Notes: a model not told the origin generated them from the letters alone. A stretch of 64,000 nt of DNA from Prevotella sp. UBA2725 (GCA_002353825.1 DEKJ01000063.1:62001-126000); one strand, 5' to 3'; shown: positions 25,049-34,231, numbered from the stretch's first letter. Made by a program: numbers and translations.

Positions 25049-26065
25049 TTACAAACGCACCAGTTTCTCAGCCTCTGCTCTTGCAGGCTTCCCCGTTTCC
25101 GTCATTGGGAGTTTATCTACAAAAACATATTTTTTGGGGACCCAATAAGGAGGCAAGACTTTTGTGCAAATGTTGCGCAATTCATCTTCTGAAACTATTG
25201 TATAGGAAGAGGAAGATGCCTCCAAGTCAGAAGGCTTTTTGCATAACAAAACAACTACTTCCCCAAACTTTCTATCCCGTGCTTTCGTGATCACAAAAGG
25301 CACATTCACATGTGGTTTCAGCAATCGTTCTACCTCTTCAATTTGTATCTTAATGCCTCCTGAATCTATGACATTATCTTTACGACCGATAATTCTAAAC
25401 TGTTGTTTTCCAGTTAGCTTATCCTTCCGCATTTCCACACGGTCGTTTGTCTTCAATACTCCATCATGGACGAGGGGTGCATTGATAACGAGGCATCCAT
25501 CTTCATCTTGGGAGACCTCCACGGTATCAAACGGAGTGTACCATTCGCTGGCTTCTGATCCATTGAGCCTACGCAATGCGATATGCGAGAGCGTCTCCGT
25601 CATGCCGTAGGTGCTCCAAACATTATTAGGGAACGAGCGGAGAGCAGCCGCCATATCCTCGTCGATAGCCCCTCCTCCGATAATGAGGTGGCGAATCTTC
25701 ATCAGCTTCTGCTTTTCCTCCGGCACCTGCAAGGAGTTATATACCTGTAGAGGCACCATAGCAGCAAATGTAGTGGGGTTAACGCTCGCCATGGGATGAC
25801 CGCAAGGCGCGATACTAACAAGCCGTAATTTTCGCTCTATGGCCCTTACGACTACCATCTTTCCGGCAATATAATCGAGCGGCATGCAGAGCAGTGCCGA
25901 GTCGCCAGGCTTCAATCCAAGGAAGTCACAAGTGATACGTGCCGAGTTGAGCATTTTTTGTTTCTCTACCCACATCGGCTTCGGCTTACCTGTCGAGCCA
26001 CTCGTATGGACAAGTACCGTGGGACTGTCATTGTTCCACTCCCTCAGAAATTCTTCGAGTACCAT
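25049..26065 (-). CDS. menE: o-Succinylbenzoate-CoA ligase
   Basis: 338-residue adenylate-forming enzyme activating o-succinylbenzoate with CoA in menaquinone synthesis. Motifs: the phosphate loop VHTSGSTGKPKPMW, YGMTETLSHIALR, the hinge GRKDNVIDSGGIKIQIEEVE and the C-terminal lid Lys in LPMTETGKPARAEAEKL. It is shorter than the roughly 450-490 residues of MenE in E. coli or Bacillus, because the N-terminal subdomain is reduced; this compact form is usual in Bacteroidota. Overlaps menC by 22 bases, consistent with translational coupling. The identification rests mainly on that neighbour. Confidence 0.88.
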   Translation of the reverse strand: MVLEEFLREWNNDSPTVLVHTSGSTGKPKPMWVEKQKMLNSARITCDFLGLKPGDSALLCMPLDYIAGKMVVVRAIERKLRLVSIAPCGHPMASVNPTTFAAMVPLQVYNSLQVPEEKQKLMKIRHLIIGGGAIDEDMAAALRSFPNNVWSTYGMTETLSHIALRRLNGSEASEWYTPFDTVEVSQDEDGCLVINAPLVHDGVLKTNDRVEMRKDKLTGKQQFRIIGRKDNVIDSGGIKIQIEEVERLLKPHVNVPFVITKARDRKFGEVVVLLCKKPSDLEASSSSYTIVSEDELRNICTKVLPPYWVPKKYVFVDKLPMTETGKPARAEAEKLVRL

Positions 26066-27078
26066 AACTTGTCTCCAATAATTTTCAGCGGGCGGTCGAT
26101 ATTATCCGAATAAAGCATTCCTGTACCTAATCCTTGCGGCATCGTGATATGCGGTCCATAAACCTCTGCACAGAAATGCGCAATGGCATTGAGTCCCACA
26201 TTGCTCTCCAGGGCAGAAGTGATCCACGAACCTATTCCTCGCTCATTAGCCAGTCTGATCCACTCACGGCATCCCATCATTCCTCCGTGCAGACTCGGTT
26301 TCAACACGATATAAGCCGGATGGATTGTATCGAGCAGCCGCGCTTTCTGCTCCGGAAGGTTCACACCAATGAGCTCTTCGTCGAGAGCAATGGGCAACGG
26401 AGACTCTTTGCAGAGGAATGCCATCTCTTTCCACTGGTGCTGTTTGACAGGCTGTTCAATGGAATGAATGTCGTATCTAGCGAGCTTATTCAGCCGCTCC
26501 ATAGCATTCTCAGGAGTGAACCCGCCATTGGCATCCACACGCAGTTCAATCTGTTCTTTGGAGAAATGCTCGCGGATATGCCGCACGAGCTCGAGCTCGC
26601 GTGAGAAGTCAATAGCACCAATCTTCAGTTTCACGCAATGGAAACCTTGCTGTAGTTTCTCTTCCAACCGGGCGTACATCTCCTCAAAAGATCCCATCCA
26701 TACGAGCCCATTGATAGGAATACCCTCCTCACCACGAGCGAAAGGCGTATCCGACAATGCCGTAGAGCCATGAGCATCCACCTGTGCGAAAGCCGTCTCC
26801 AGGCCAAAGAGAATCGATGGATAAGGGCGAAGCATCTCATAGGGAATGCCACCCATCTGTTCCACAAGTTCACACGTCTTTCGCAATACCGCCTCATAGC
26901 GAGGCCAAGGCATGGCGTCGCAACTCAGGTCAGGCAGAAAGGAGCACTCTCCCACTCCCTTGACGCCGTCTTTCTCAATCGTCACATAATAGGAGCGATG
27001 TGTGGTATAGACCCCACGCGAAGTTCCAGCAGGCTGTTTGAAGTGTAGTGTCTTAGAAGAAATATCTATCTTAATCAT
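26044..27078 (-). CDS. menC: o-Succinylbenzoate synthase
   Basis: 344-residue enolase-superfamily enzyme dehydrating SHCHC to o-succinylbenzoate. The catalytic Lys is in HCVKLKIGAIDF (KxK-type), metal ligands are Asp in ELRVDANGGFTPENA, Glu in HSIEQPVKQ and Asp/Glu in IALDEELIG, and the second base is Lys in AYIVLKPSLHGGM. Start at ATG 27078. Its leader carries a 29-bp element nearly identical to that of the response regulator at 51707-52381. menC-menE are 32 kb from the other men genes (59.3-62.9 kb), although in many Bacteroidales they are together. Confidence 0.92.
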   Translation of the reverse strand: MIKIDISSKTLHFKQPAGTSRGVYTTHRSYYVTIEKDGVKGVGECSFLPDLSCDAMPWPRYEAVLRKTCELVEQMGGIPYEMLRPYPSILFGLETAFAQVDAHGSTALSDTPFARGEEGIPINGLVWMGSFEEMYARLEEKLQQGFHCVKLKIGAIDFSRELELVRHIREHFSKEQIELRVDANGGFTPENAMERLNKLARYDIHSIEQPVKQHQWKEMAFLCKESPLPIALDEELIGVNLPEQKARLLDTIHPAYIVLKPSLHGGMMGCREWIRLANERGIGSWITSALESNVGLNAIAHFCAEVYGPHITMPQGLGTGMLYSDNIDRPLKIIGDKLWYSKNF

Positions 27079-27101
27079 GATCTTCTGTTTTTCATATTAA
27101 G

Positions 27102-27130
27102 ATAACGCTTAAATAAGATGTATATTATCT
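27102..27130 (-). promoter_or_regulatory. 29-bp leader element, copy 1 (menC)
   Basis: On the plus strand ATAACGCTTA then AATAAGATGTATATTATCT; 27 of 29 bases match the copy at 52389-52417. It lies 24 bases upstream of the menC start. Confidence 0.55.
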
Positions 27131-27146
27131 CTATTCCACAAAGAAA

Positions 27147-27442
27147 GTTCACTGTTCACAATTCACAGTTCACAATAAAGGTGCCATACATATATTCAAC
27201 CCGCTAGAAAAAATTCAAACGAAATTTGATTTTAGCTTTATTTATTATATATATAATATTATTATATTAATAATAATATAATTTTCTACTCTCTTCTTAC
27301 TATTTTTCTCAAGAGTAATAGGTACGCTCACTCTTATTGTGAACTGTGAACTGTGAACGTGAACATTTTCCGTCGATCAAGAGAGAGAAGCGATTACACT
27401 CAAATTCAACCGCGATTACACTTAAATTCAACCGCGATTACA
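27147..27442. repeat. Composite intergenic element B: inverted arms, AT-rich core, 22-bp repeats
   Basis: Mirror-image layout of element A. The left arm 27147-27178 is made of GTTCACA units in 7-bp phase, and the right arm 27335-27365 is its reverse complement apart from one indel and one mismatch. The loop of about 155 bases holds a nearly pure A/T block (27238-27292). Then CGATTACA occurs at 27391, 27413 and 27435, exactly 22 bases apart, each followed by about 14 bases such as CTCAAATTCAACCG. The complementary strand reads GTAATCGC repeats followed by an arm, as in element A. No coding frame. Confidence 0.75.
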
Positions 27443-27475
27443 GTTATATCCCGACATGTATGTTACTAAGATCAT

Positions 27476-27510
27476 AAAAGGGATGCACCGAAACCGATAC
27501 ATCCCTTCTT
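27476..27510 (-). terminator. Terminator downstream of thrS
   Basis: AAGGGATG...CATCCCTT stem (about 27479-27507) with flanking A/T runs; may work in both directions. Confidence 0.7.
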
Positions 27511-27541
27511 ATATTATTGTCAAGGAATAGTCCGTGAATGA

Positions 27542-29494
27542 TTACTCGTCAAGAACCTTCAACTGATCTTTCACCTCATCGTTGACACGCTGAGCAAACT
27601 CTTCCATCTTCATCTGAGCCTGCTCGCCGCCGCCCTGCTTACGCATGGACACGAGACCATCAGCAGCCTCCTTCTCACCTACGACAAGCATATAAGGCAC
27701 ACGCTTGAGCTCGTTGTCGCGGATCTTACGACCGATCTTCTCATTACGGTCATCGATGTAAGCGCGGACATCCTTCGAGTCGAGGTACTCCTGCACCTTC
27801 TTGGCATAGTCGTTGTACTTCTCAGAGATAGGCAGGATGGCGACCTGGTCAGGAGCAAGCCACAAGGGGAAGTGACCGGCTGTGTGCTCGATGAGCACGG
27901 CGGTGAAACGCTCGAGAGAGCCGAACGGTGCGCGGTGGATCATCACAGGGGTCTTCTTGGAGTTGTCCTCAGCAGTGTACTCCAGTTTGAAGCGCTCTGG
28001 GAGGTTATAGTCGACCTGGATCGTACCGAGCTGCCACTTACGGCCGATAGCATCTTTGACCATGAAGTCGAGCTTAGGACCATAGAAAGCGGCCTCGCCA
28101 AGCTCCTCGTGAGTATGGAGACCTTTCTCCTTACAAGCCTCGCGGATAGCGTTCTCGCTCTCCTCCCAAATCTCGTCAGAACCGATATACTTGTCGGTGT
28201 CTTTCGGGTCACGGAGAGAGATCTGTGCATCGTAATCGTTGAAACCGAAGATCTTGAAGACCTTGAGGATGATGTCGATGATTGATTCAAACTCAGCCTT
28301 CACCTGGTCGGGACGTACGAAGATGTGGGCATCGTCCTGCGTGAACGTACGCACACGGGTCAGTCCGTGGAGCTCACCGCTCTTCTCATAACGGAAGACG
28401 GTACCGAACTCAGCGATACGGAGCGGCAGATCTTTGTAGGAGCGGGGCTTGCGGGCATAGACCTCACAGTGGTGAGGGCAGTTCATCGGCTTGAGCATAT
28501 ATTCCTCGTCGGGCTCCGGCGTATGGATCGGCTGGAACGAATCCTTGCCGTAGTGAGCATAGTGACCGGAAGTGACGTAGAGGTTCTTGGAACCGATACC
28601 CGGAGTGATGACCTCCTGATAGTGGTACGGCTTCAGCACGTGGCGCAGCACGTCCTGCAGACGCAGACGGAGCTGTGTGCCTTTCGGCAGCCAGATGGGC
28701 AGGCCCTTACCGACACGCTCGGAGAACATGAAGAGTTCCATCTCCTTACCGATCTTACGGTGGTCGCGCTTCTTGGCTTCCTCGAGGAGGACGAGATACT
28801 CATCAAGCATCTTCTTCTTCGGGAACGTGACGCCATAGATACGGGTCATCTGCTCACGCTTGGCATCGCCACGCCAGAAAGCACCGGCAACACTCGTAAT
28901 CTTGATGGCCTTGATAGCACCTGTCGACATGAGGTGCGGACCCTTACAAAGATCGGTGAAATTACCCTGGGTATATGTAGTGATGGTGCCATCCTCCAGA
29001 TCCTGGGAGATGTGCTCTACCTTATACTGCTGACCCATAGCCTCAAACTCCTTGATGGCATCGGCCTTGGAGACCTCACGACGCACCACGGGTTCGTTCT
29101 TCTTGGCCAGTTCCTTCATCTTAGCCTCGATCTTCGGGAAGTCGTTCTCGGAGATAGCAGTGCCCTTCGGAGGCATGACATCGTAGAAGAAACCTGTCTC
29201 AATAGCGGGACCGAAGCCGAACTGGATACCGGGATAGAGTTCCTGCAGAGCCTCGGCAAGCAAGTGGGCCGAAGTGTGCCAGAAGGTTTTCTTACCCTGG
29301 TCGTCGTCGAACTTATAAAGTTCGATGGTGGCATCGTTGTTGATGGGGCGGTTAAGCTCTGTTGTCTCACCATTGATCCCGCAAGATACAACGTCGCGGG
29401 CGAGAGCCGGTGAGATGCTCTCTGCGATTTGAAGTCCTGTCACTCCGTTCTCGTATTCACGGACGGAACCGTCAGGAAATGTGATTTTAACCAT
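27542..29494 (-). CDS. thrS: Threonine-tRNA ligase
   Basis: 650-residue class II synthetase charging tRNA-Thr. N-terminal TGS domain (MVKITFPDGSVREYENGVTG), editing domain with HTSAHLLAEALQ and the SAD-domain Cys/His region (TDLCKGPHLMSTG), then the catalytic core with motif 2 (GTVFRYEKSGELHGLTRVRTFTQDDAHIF), zinc ligands Cys in MLKPMNCPHHCEVY and His residues, motif 3 (IHRAPFGSLERF) and an anticodon-binding domain starting at LAPDQVAILPIS. Full length. Has its own -7 element, so it can be transcribed apart from the TPR gene upstream. Confidence 0.98.
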   Translation of the reverse strand: MVKITFPDGSVREYENGVTGLQIAESISPALARDVVSCGINGETTELNRPINNDATIELYKFDDDQGKKTFWHTSAHLLAEALQELYPGIQFGFGPAIETGFFYDVMPPKGTAISENDFPKIEAKMKELAKKNEPVVRREVSKADAIKEFEAMGQQYKVEHISQDLEDGTITTYTQGNFTDLCKGPHLMSTGAIKAIKITSVAGAFWRGDAKREQMTRIYGVTFPKKKMLDEYLVLLEEAKKRDHRKIGKEMELFMFSERVGKGLPIWLPKGTQLRLRLQDVLRHVLKPYHYQEVITPGIGSKNLYVTSGHYAHYGKDSFQPIHTPEPDEEYMLKPMNCPHHCEVYARKPRSYKDLPLRIAEFGTVFRYEKSGELHGLTRVRTFTQDDAHIFVRPDQVKAEFESIIDIILKVFKIFGFNDYDAQISLRDPKDTDKYIGSDEIWEESENAIREACKEKGLHTHEELGEAAFYGPKLDFMVKDAIGRKWQLGTIQVDYNLPERFKLEYTAEDNSKKTPVMIHRAPFGSLERFTAVLIEHTAGHFPLWLAPDQVAILPISEKYNDYAKKVQEYLDSKDVRAYIDDRNEKIGRKIRDNELKRVPYMLVVGEKEAADGLVSMRKQGGGEQAQMKMEEFAQRVNDEVKDQLKVLDE

Positions 29495-29523
29495 ATTACA
29501 AATTAGTTTATCTAAATCACGTG

Positions 29524-29531
29524 CAAAAGTA
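29524..29531 (-). promoter_or_regulatory. -7 element for thrS
   Basis: Minus-strand TACTTTTG, 30 bases upstream of the thrS ATG. No T-box or long leader is visible. Confidence 0.6.
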
Positions 29532-29564
29532 CTACTAATTTCTGTAATGCAAGCCTAATGGGCA

Positions 29565-31583
29565 TTATTTTTTCCTTATTCTTTCTTCCTTCTTCTTTAG
29601 CGCAGCGTTTTCCTCTCCCATTTTCTTGCTCAGGGCATAGGCATCGTAGAGACCCAATTCTCCGGCACGACTGAGGTCGCTTTGAGCCGCCTTGAGGTCA
29701 CCGGCATAGAACCGGGCAACAGCACGGTTGTAATAAGCCTGGGCCAGACGAGGATCGAGACTGATGGCGTGAGTATAGTCATCTATAGCACGTGAGTAGT
29801 TCTTCTCCGAAGCGAAAAGATTACCCCTATTATAATAGGTGTAAGCATTCTTGGGCTGGAATTGGATAGCCATAGCGAAGTCTCCTTCCACCTGTGAAAG
29901 CTTCATCGACGTCTTCGTACCTTTTGATGCCTCATAGTCGTTGAGCAACTGTTGACAGACAGCTCGCTCCCAATGCCCCATCGCTGAAGTGGTGTCCACG
30001 GAGAGATAGTCGTCGAGGTCAGAGAGCGCATCACTGTAGTTCTGTGCCTCGGCATAAGCCACGGCGCGTTGGAGCAGCAACGCAGCCCGTGCCTTGCGGT
30101 CTTTCTCCTCGTTGATGCCTGCCGTGAGACCATCAATGAGCTGGAAGATCTGCTTCGACTGTACATCCGTCAGGCGCTCATGTTTGGCATTACAGGTGAG
30201 ATTAAGCTTGCGGAGCGGTTCCTCCTTCGTGTTGAATCGGTCGAGCTCCGTGTCGTAAGCCTGATAGCCCTCCACTGCATTAGCATAGGTGAAATAAGAC
30301 AACTGATACATCGGAAGGAAGGCAATGTCCACCTCGCGATCCTGCACAGTGCCACGGATGCCACCCGAATAGGTGTGCTCCACCTTCGGCTTGTCCTCCA
30401 CAACGACATCATTGTATTTGGAGATATCGATCTCGGAGCGCTTACGCACCTCACGAATCTTTGCTTTGCTCCACCGCTGCTGGATACCGAGATGCTTATT
30501 CATCTGTGCCTTGAAGATACGGAACTCATCAAGCTCAGCCTGGTTCGTCATGCCGAGTTTGCGGTAGCAGGCTGCACGCGCTGCAAGACCCGCCCAGAAG
30601 TTCGGGAACTGGTTGATAACCATCGTATAGTCGCGGATAGCGGCACGGAGGTTGCCGAGCTTATCGTTGAGCAAAGCCCGGTTGTAGACTGCCATGAAGT
30701 TGCGTGGCTCCATCTTCACGACGAAATCAAAATCTTTCAAGGCACGGTTGTCATCTCCGAGTTGCAGACGCAGCAAGCCACGGTTGTAATGAGCAAGGAA
30801 GTTCTTTGGATCGAGGTCGATAGCCATGTCGTAGTCGGCAAGTGCCCCACTAAGGTTATTGATATTCAACCGGGCGAGGGCACGGTTCACATAGTTGTTG
30901 ACCACCTTCGGCCTCAGATGAATAGCCTTGCTCAGACAGTTGTCTGCTGTACGCCATTGCTTCCTGTTCAAAGCAATATAAGAGCGTGTGGTCCATGCAT
31001 CGGCATTGTACGGATCGATGTCGAGACTGCGCGAGAGCCAATGGTCAGCCTGCGTAGTGTCTTTCTTCTCAAGATAAATCTCGGCTTTCAGCGAATAAGC
31101 AGTAGCTATCTGTGACCACCGCTTGATTATCGTATCAGCATCAAGAAGCGCATGGTCATAATCCTGTACGTTCATACGACAGATAGCGCGATTGACCCAG
31201 AAACTCGACACTGAAGGGTTGAGGTGAATGGCCCGGTCATAGTCGGAGATAGCATCCGCATATTTCTCCTGACGGATGCGTGAGATCGCGCGCAGATCAA
31301 AGATCTGTTCGATATAAGGATTAAGATCAATGGCCTTCGAAGCATCGCTCTCAGCGCCGATATAATCGTCGAGATAGAACTTTGCTACGGCACGGTCGTA
31401 CCATGGCAGCCAGAGATAAGGCTTGAGGGCCAGAACCTTATTGAAATACTGGATGGAGAGCACGTAATCATCATAATGGAGTGCCACTTCACCGTTTGTG
31501 ATGAGACGGTCAACGTTGTACTGTGCACTGGCCTTCATTACGGAAAACAGTGCCATAATAAAAATGATTATCCTGCTCTTCAC
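29565..31583 (-). CDS. Exported tetratricopeptide-repeat protein
   Basis: 672 residues with a signal peptide (IIIFIMALFSVMKASAQ). Residues about 20-370 hold roughly ten TPR units of the pattern W/F-x-x-R-A, DY-AI-DY-AI-L-P (for example SSFWVNRAICRMNVQDYDHA and KNFLAHYNRGLLRLQLGDDN). A non-repeat segment (about 375-490, with EVDIAFLPMYQLSYFTYAN) follows, then three or four more TPRs (AMGHWERAVCQQLLNDYEAS, NAYTYYNRGNLFASEKNYSR, LAQAYYNRAVARFYAGDLKA) and a Lys/Glu-rich tail. Probably a periplasmic or outer-membrane-associated scaffold. It starts 42 bases after def in the same direction. No specific partner can be named. Confidence 0.85.
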   Translation of the reverse strand: MKSRIIIFIMALFSVMKASAQYNVDRLITNGEVALHYDDYVLSIQYFNKVLALKPYLWLPWYDRAVAKFYLDDYIGAESDASKAIDLNPYIEQIFDLRAISRIRQEKYADAISDYDRAIHLNPSVSSFWVNRAICRMNVQDYDHALLDADTIIKRWSQIATAYSLKAEIYLEKKDTTQADHWLSRSLDIDPYNADAWTTRSYIALNRKQWRTADNCLSKAIHLRPKVVNNYVNRALARLNINNLSGALADYDMAIDLDPKNFLAHYNRGLLRLQLGDDNRALKDFDFVVKMEPRNFMAVYNRALLNDKLGNLRAAIRDYTMVINQFPNFWAGLAARAACYRKLGMTNQAELDEFRIFKAQMNKHLGIQQRWSKAKIREVRKRSEIDISKYNDVVVEDKPKVEHTYSGGIRGTVQDREVDIAFLPMYQLSYFTYANAVEGYQAYDTELDRFNTKEEPLRKLNLTCNAKHERLTDVQSKQIFQLIDGLTAGINEEKDRKARAALLLQRAVAYAEAQNYSDALSDLDDYLSVDTTSAMGHWERAVCQQLLNDYEASKGTKTSMKLSQVEGDFAMAIQFQPKNAYTYYNRGNLFASEKNYSRAIDDYTHAISLDPRLAQAYYNRAVARFYAGDLKAAQSDLSRAGELGLYDAYALSKKMGEENAALKKKEERIRKK

Positions 31584-31625
31584 CTTATCCCAATATTGAA
31601 AAAATGAAAAAATGGAAAGCCCAAA

Positions 31626-32189
31626 TTATTTGTGGATGGGCTTCGTACGATAAGCGCAACGGAACTTACCCTGCGCCATTCCCTTAAGCTTGTTGCGGAT
31701 CAATGATTTACGGAACGGGGAAATCTTATCGACATAGAGCACTCCTTCCAGATGATCAAACTCATGCTGCATTACACGAGCCTGATAGCTGTCCACCCAT
31801 TCGTCGTGCGGCTGAAGATTCTCATCGAGCCATGTAGCATGGATACGCTTCGGGCGAGTGACATCCTCACTGAGTCCAGGAATAGAGAGACATCCCTCTT
31901 CCAACGACTCCTTGCCGGCTTTGTCATCAGCTTCGAGAATGTGTCCATTGATGAAGGCATGGCGGAAGCCCGCATACTGAGGAAAATCCTCTTTGAGCAC
32001 ATCAAGGTCGATCACCACCACGCGAATGCTTTTGCCTATCTGAGGAGCAGCGAGTCCTACACCGGATGAAGCATCAAGGGTCTCAAACATATCCTTGATA
32101 AGTTGCTGTAAGTCAGGATAATCAGTAGGAATATCCTGGGCCACTTTCCGGAGCACCGGCTGGCCGTATGTATAAATTGGTAATATCAT
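31626..32189 (-). CDS. def: Peptide deformylase
   Basis: 187-residue metalloenzyme removing the formyl group from initiator Met. The three motifs are intact: GVGLAAPQIG, EEGCLSIPG (metal Cys) and HEFDHLEGVLY (two metal His and catalytic Glu). Its start overlaps the ruvX stop by 4 bases, so it is translationally coupled. Confidence 0.97.
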   Translation of the reverse strand: MILPIYTYGQPVLRKVAQDIPTDYPDLQQLIKDMFETLDASSGVGLAAPQIGKSIRVVVIDLDVLKEDFPQYAGFRHAFINGHILEADDKAGKESLEEGCLSIPGLSEDVTRPKRIHATWLDENLQPHDEWVDSYQARVMQHEFDHLEGVLYVDKISPFRKSLIRNKLKGMAQGKFRCAYRTKPIHK

Positions 32190-32602
32190 CTTCTTGAATT
32201 CATGTAGTCTTGCAGAATAATCGTCGCACTGACCTCGTCTACAAGTCCTTTGTTCTCCCTCCTTGTTTTCTTCTTCACGCCTCCGTCGATGATGGCGCGA
32301 TGAGCCAGTACAGACGTGAAACGCTCATCATAATAATCTATTGGCACCGTAGGACACGCCTTACGCCAGCGGTTGACAAAATTCTCCACACGCGCAAGGT
32401 TCTCTGATGGCTGACCGTTAGGTTGTGTCGGCTTGCCAATAACAATACGTTCCACTTCCTCCTGCTTGATGTAGTTGAGGAGGAAGTCGAACAAATCTTT
32501 TGTATCTACAGTTGTCAGACCATTGGCAATAATCTGCAAGGGGTCAGTGACAGCCAACCCCGTGCGTTTCTTGCCAAAGTCGATAGATAGGATTCTTGAC
32601 AT
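32186..32602 (-). CDS. ruvX: Holliday junction resolvase-like YqgF/RuvX
   Basis: 138-residue RNase H-fold protein; family members process the 5' end of pre-16S rRNA or resolve junctions. Motifs: MSRILSIDFGKKRTGLAV (first catalytic Asp), RIVIGKPTQPNGQPSENL, YYDERFTSVLAHRAI (Glu) and LVDEVSATIILQDY (last Asp). The ATG follows the SPOR-lipoprotein stop directly and the stop overlaps def. Confidence 0.94.
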   Translation of the reverse strand: MSRILSIDFGKKRTGLAVTDPLQIIANGLTTVDTKDLFDFLLNYIKQEEVERIVIGKPTQPNGQPSENLARVENFVNRWRKACPTVPIDYYDERFTSVLAHRAIIDGGVKKKTRRENKGLVDEVSATIILQDYMNSRR

Positions 32603-33100
32603 TTATTTCTTATACAACAGCCAAGCATCGCTGTTCTTGTTGAACTTGCTGCCACGGATAGCGTCACGGCTCTGTACAGCCTGACTCTTTTCGTCGTAGG
32701 TACCAGATACTACGCGGTACATGTTGTTGCTCGAGTTGAACACGATCTGAGCATCATAGCCTCCTTGCTTGAGCAAGCCCTGGAAGCCCTCAGCGTTAGC
32801 CTTCAGGCCGAAGCTGCCAGCCACCACACTGAATTTCTTCAGACCTGTGCCACTGATGAGTGTCACATCCTCAGAGCGAACAGGTGTATTGTCTACATTG
32901 CTCACAGTGGTCTGATCAGCCTGCTTGGTTACCATAGGAGTGACGGTAGCCTGGTCTTGAGCGGGAGCCTGAGCTGTTTGCTGCTCTTCCTGAGCCTTAG
33001 CTTTCTCATAAGCCTTTTTGTAAGCACTCTCCTGAGATTTACAACTTGTGAAAGCGAGAGCCACACACAGAGCGGCACCCATTACCAAATATTTTTTCAT
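32603..33100 (-). CDS. SPOR-domain lipoprotein
   Basis: 165 residues. Lipoprotein signal with Cys20 (ALAFTSCKSQ), a Gln/Ala/Thr-rich linker (EEQQTAQAPAQDQATVTP) and a C-terminal SPOR domain of about 75 residues (KKFSVVAGSFGLKANAEGFQ, AQIVFNSSNNMYRVVSGTYD, KNSDAWLLYKK). SPOR domains bind denuded glycan strands of peptidoglycan at division sites, so a septal or wall-anchoring role is likely. First gene of SPOR-ruvX-def-TPR. Confidence 0.88.
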   Translation of the reverse strand: MKKYLVMGAALCVALAFTSCKSQESAYKKAYEKAKAQEEQQTAQAPAQDQATVTPMVTKQADQTTVSNVDNTPVRSEDVTLISGTGLKKFSVVAGSFGLKANAEGFQGLLKQGGYDAQIVFNSSNNMYRVVSGTYDEKSQAVQSRDAIRGSKFNKNSDAWLLYKK

Positions 33101-33256
33101 CTTCGTTTTGAGATTATTATGTTATATTCTTTATCGCAAAAACCTTTTATGTGCGAAATTACAAAATAATCGCATAACAACTATTTCTCACACGCATAAA
33201 GTTTGTTAAACCAAGATTTTGTCGCCGTATTATTTCTATATTTCAAAATAATTCGT

Positions 33257-33264
33257 TAAGTTTG
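33257..33264 (+). promoter_or_regulatory. -7 element of the YtxH cluster
   Basis: TAAGTTTG, 47 bases upstream of the YtxH-like gene. Confidence 0.6.
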
Positions 33265-33310
33265 CAGCTACATACTTATACGATATTCATTCAAAAGAAA
33301 GGAATTTATT

Positions 33311-33529
33311 ATGAAGACATTTGGTTACATTGCTACCTTTTTAGGTGGTGCCATCGCAGGCGCAGCCATTGGTCTGCTGCTTGCTCCGGAAAAGGGTTCA
33401 GACACACGCACAAAGATTGCCGACACGGTGGATGACTTCTGCAAGAAGCATGACATCAAGCTCAACCGCAATGATGCCGACGATCTCGTTGATGACATCA
33501 AAGAGGCTGTAGACGCTGACAAGGCGTAA
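33311..33529 (+). CDS. YtxH-domain protein
   Basis: 72 residues: one glycine-rich transmembrane segment (IATFLGGAIAGAAIGLLLAP) with the family ending APEKGSDTR, then an acidic amphipathic tail. YtxH proteins are general-stress-induced small membrane proteins of unclear function. First gene of a three-gene cluster whose members are commonly adjacent in Bacteroidales. Confidence 0.85.
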   Translation: MKTFGYIATFLGGAIAGAAIGLLLAPEKGSDTRTKIADTVDDFCKKHDIKLNRNDADDLVDDIKEAVDADKA

Positions 33530-33551
33530 GAAACACATTAATTTTGAACTG

Positions 33552-33899
33552 ATGTTTTCCAACGATCAGAACATTGAGACCATCGGGCAGCTTGTGGATG
33601 TGCTGAAGCACTATGCTGGCCTTCAGAAAGAATACCTCAAGCTGGGCACCGTGGAGAAGACGGTAAGAATTCTTACTGCCATCGCCATGACAGCTATTCT
33701 CGGGCTGCTGCTGGTCTTCGTGTTGATTTTCCTCAGCTTTGCTGCAGTAAGCGCCTTGGCACCTTTTGTAGGGTACGTAGGGGCCTACGCCATCGTCGCA
33801 GGTGTCTATTTCGTTGTTTTTCTCTTATTCATCGCTTTCAGAAAGCAATGGATCGAGAAGCCGCTTGTACGGTTCCTCTCTGAATTGTTGCTCAGCTAA
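33552..33899 (+). CDS. Small membrane protein of the holin-X / phage-holin-like family
   Basis: 115 residues with an N-terminal amphipathic helix (VDVLKHYAGLQKEYLKLG) and two adjacent transmembrane helices (ILTAIAMTAILGLLLVFVLIFLSFA and APFVGYVGAYAIVAGVYFVVFLLFIAF), ending in a basic tail. It matches the layout of the putative Actinobacterial Holin-X/YqjE family. It is not near phage genes, so lysis is unlikely. Stress-linked with its YtxH neighbour by position. Confidence 0.72.
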   Translation: MFSNDQNIETIGQLVDVLKHYAGLQKEYLKLGTVEKTVRILTAIAMTAILGLLLVFVLIFLSFAAVSALAPFVGYVGAYAIVAGVYFVVFLLFIAFRKQWIEKPLVRFLSELLLS

Positions 33900-33933
33900 A
33901 GCTCATTAATAATAAGCAGTTAATAATAAGCAG

Positions 33934-34191
33934 ATGAAAGAAAGTTATTCAACAACAACCGTCTATCATTCCATAGATGAGATACGCGCACGTAAAGCGT
34001 TGTTGCAGAAAGATATTAAGACTGACGAGGAGAAGATTGACGAAAAAAGGCACTCGCTCTTCAAGAAGCCACAGGCACTCTCGAAGACAGCTACCCCTTC
34101 TCAGCGTATCGTGAGTATGGTAAACTCAGGCGCAGGTGTGCTCGACGGTCTGCTCCTCGTATGGAAACTCTATCGTAAATTTAAGAAATAA
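33934..34191 (+). CDS. Hypothetical protein of the YtxH cluster
   Basis: 85 residues, no signal peptide. Basic N-terminal helix (SIDEIRARKALLQKDIKTDEEKIDEKRHSLFKK), then a semi-hydrophobic segment (RIVSMVNSGAGVLDGLLLVWKLYRKFKK) that may lie on the membrane. Bacteroidales genomes often carry such a third gene after YtxH and the holin-like gene. I recognise no domain. Confidence 0.75.
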   Translation: MKESYSTTTVYHSIDEIRARKALLQKDIKTDEEKIDEKRHSLFKKPQALSKTATPSQRIVSMVNSGAGVLDGLLLVWKLYRKFKK

Positions 34192-34231
34192 CCGCTTGAT
34201 ATCCTATTTTCGGTTCTTTAAACCGATAATG

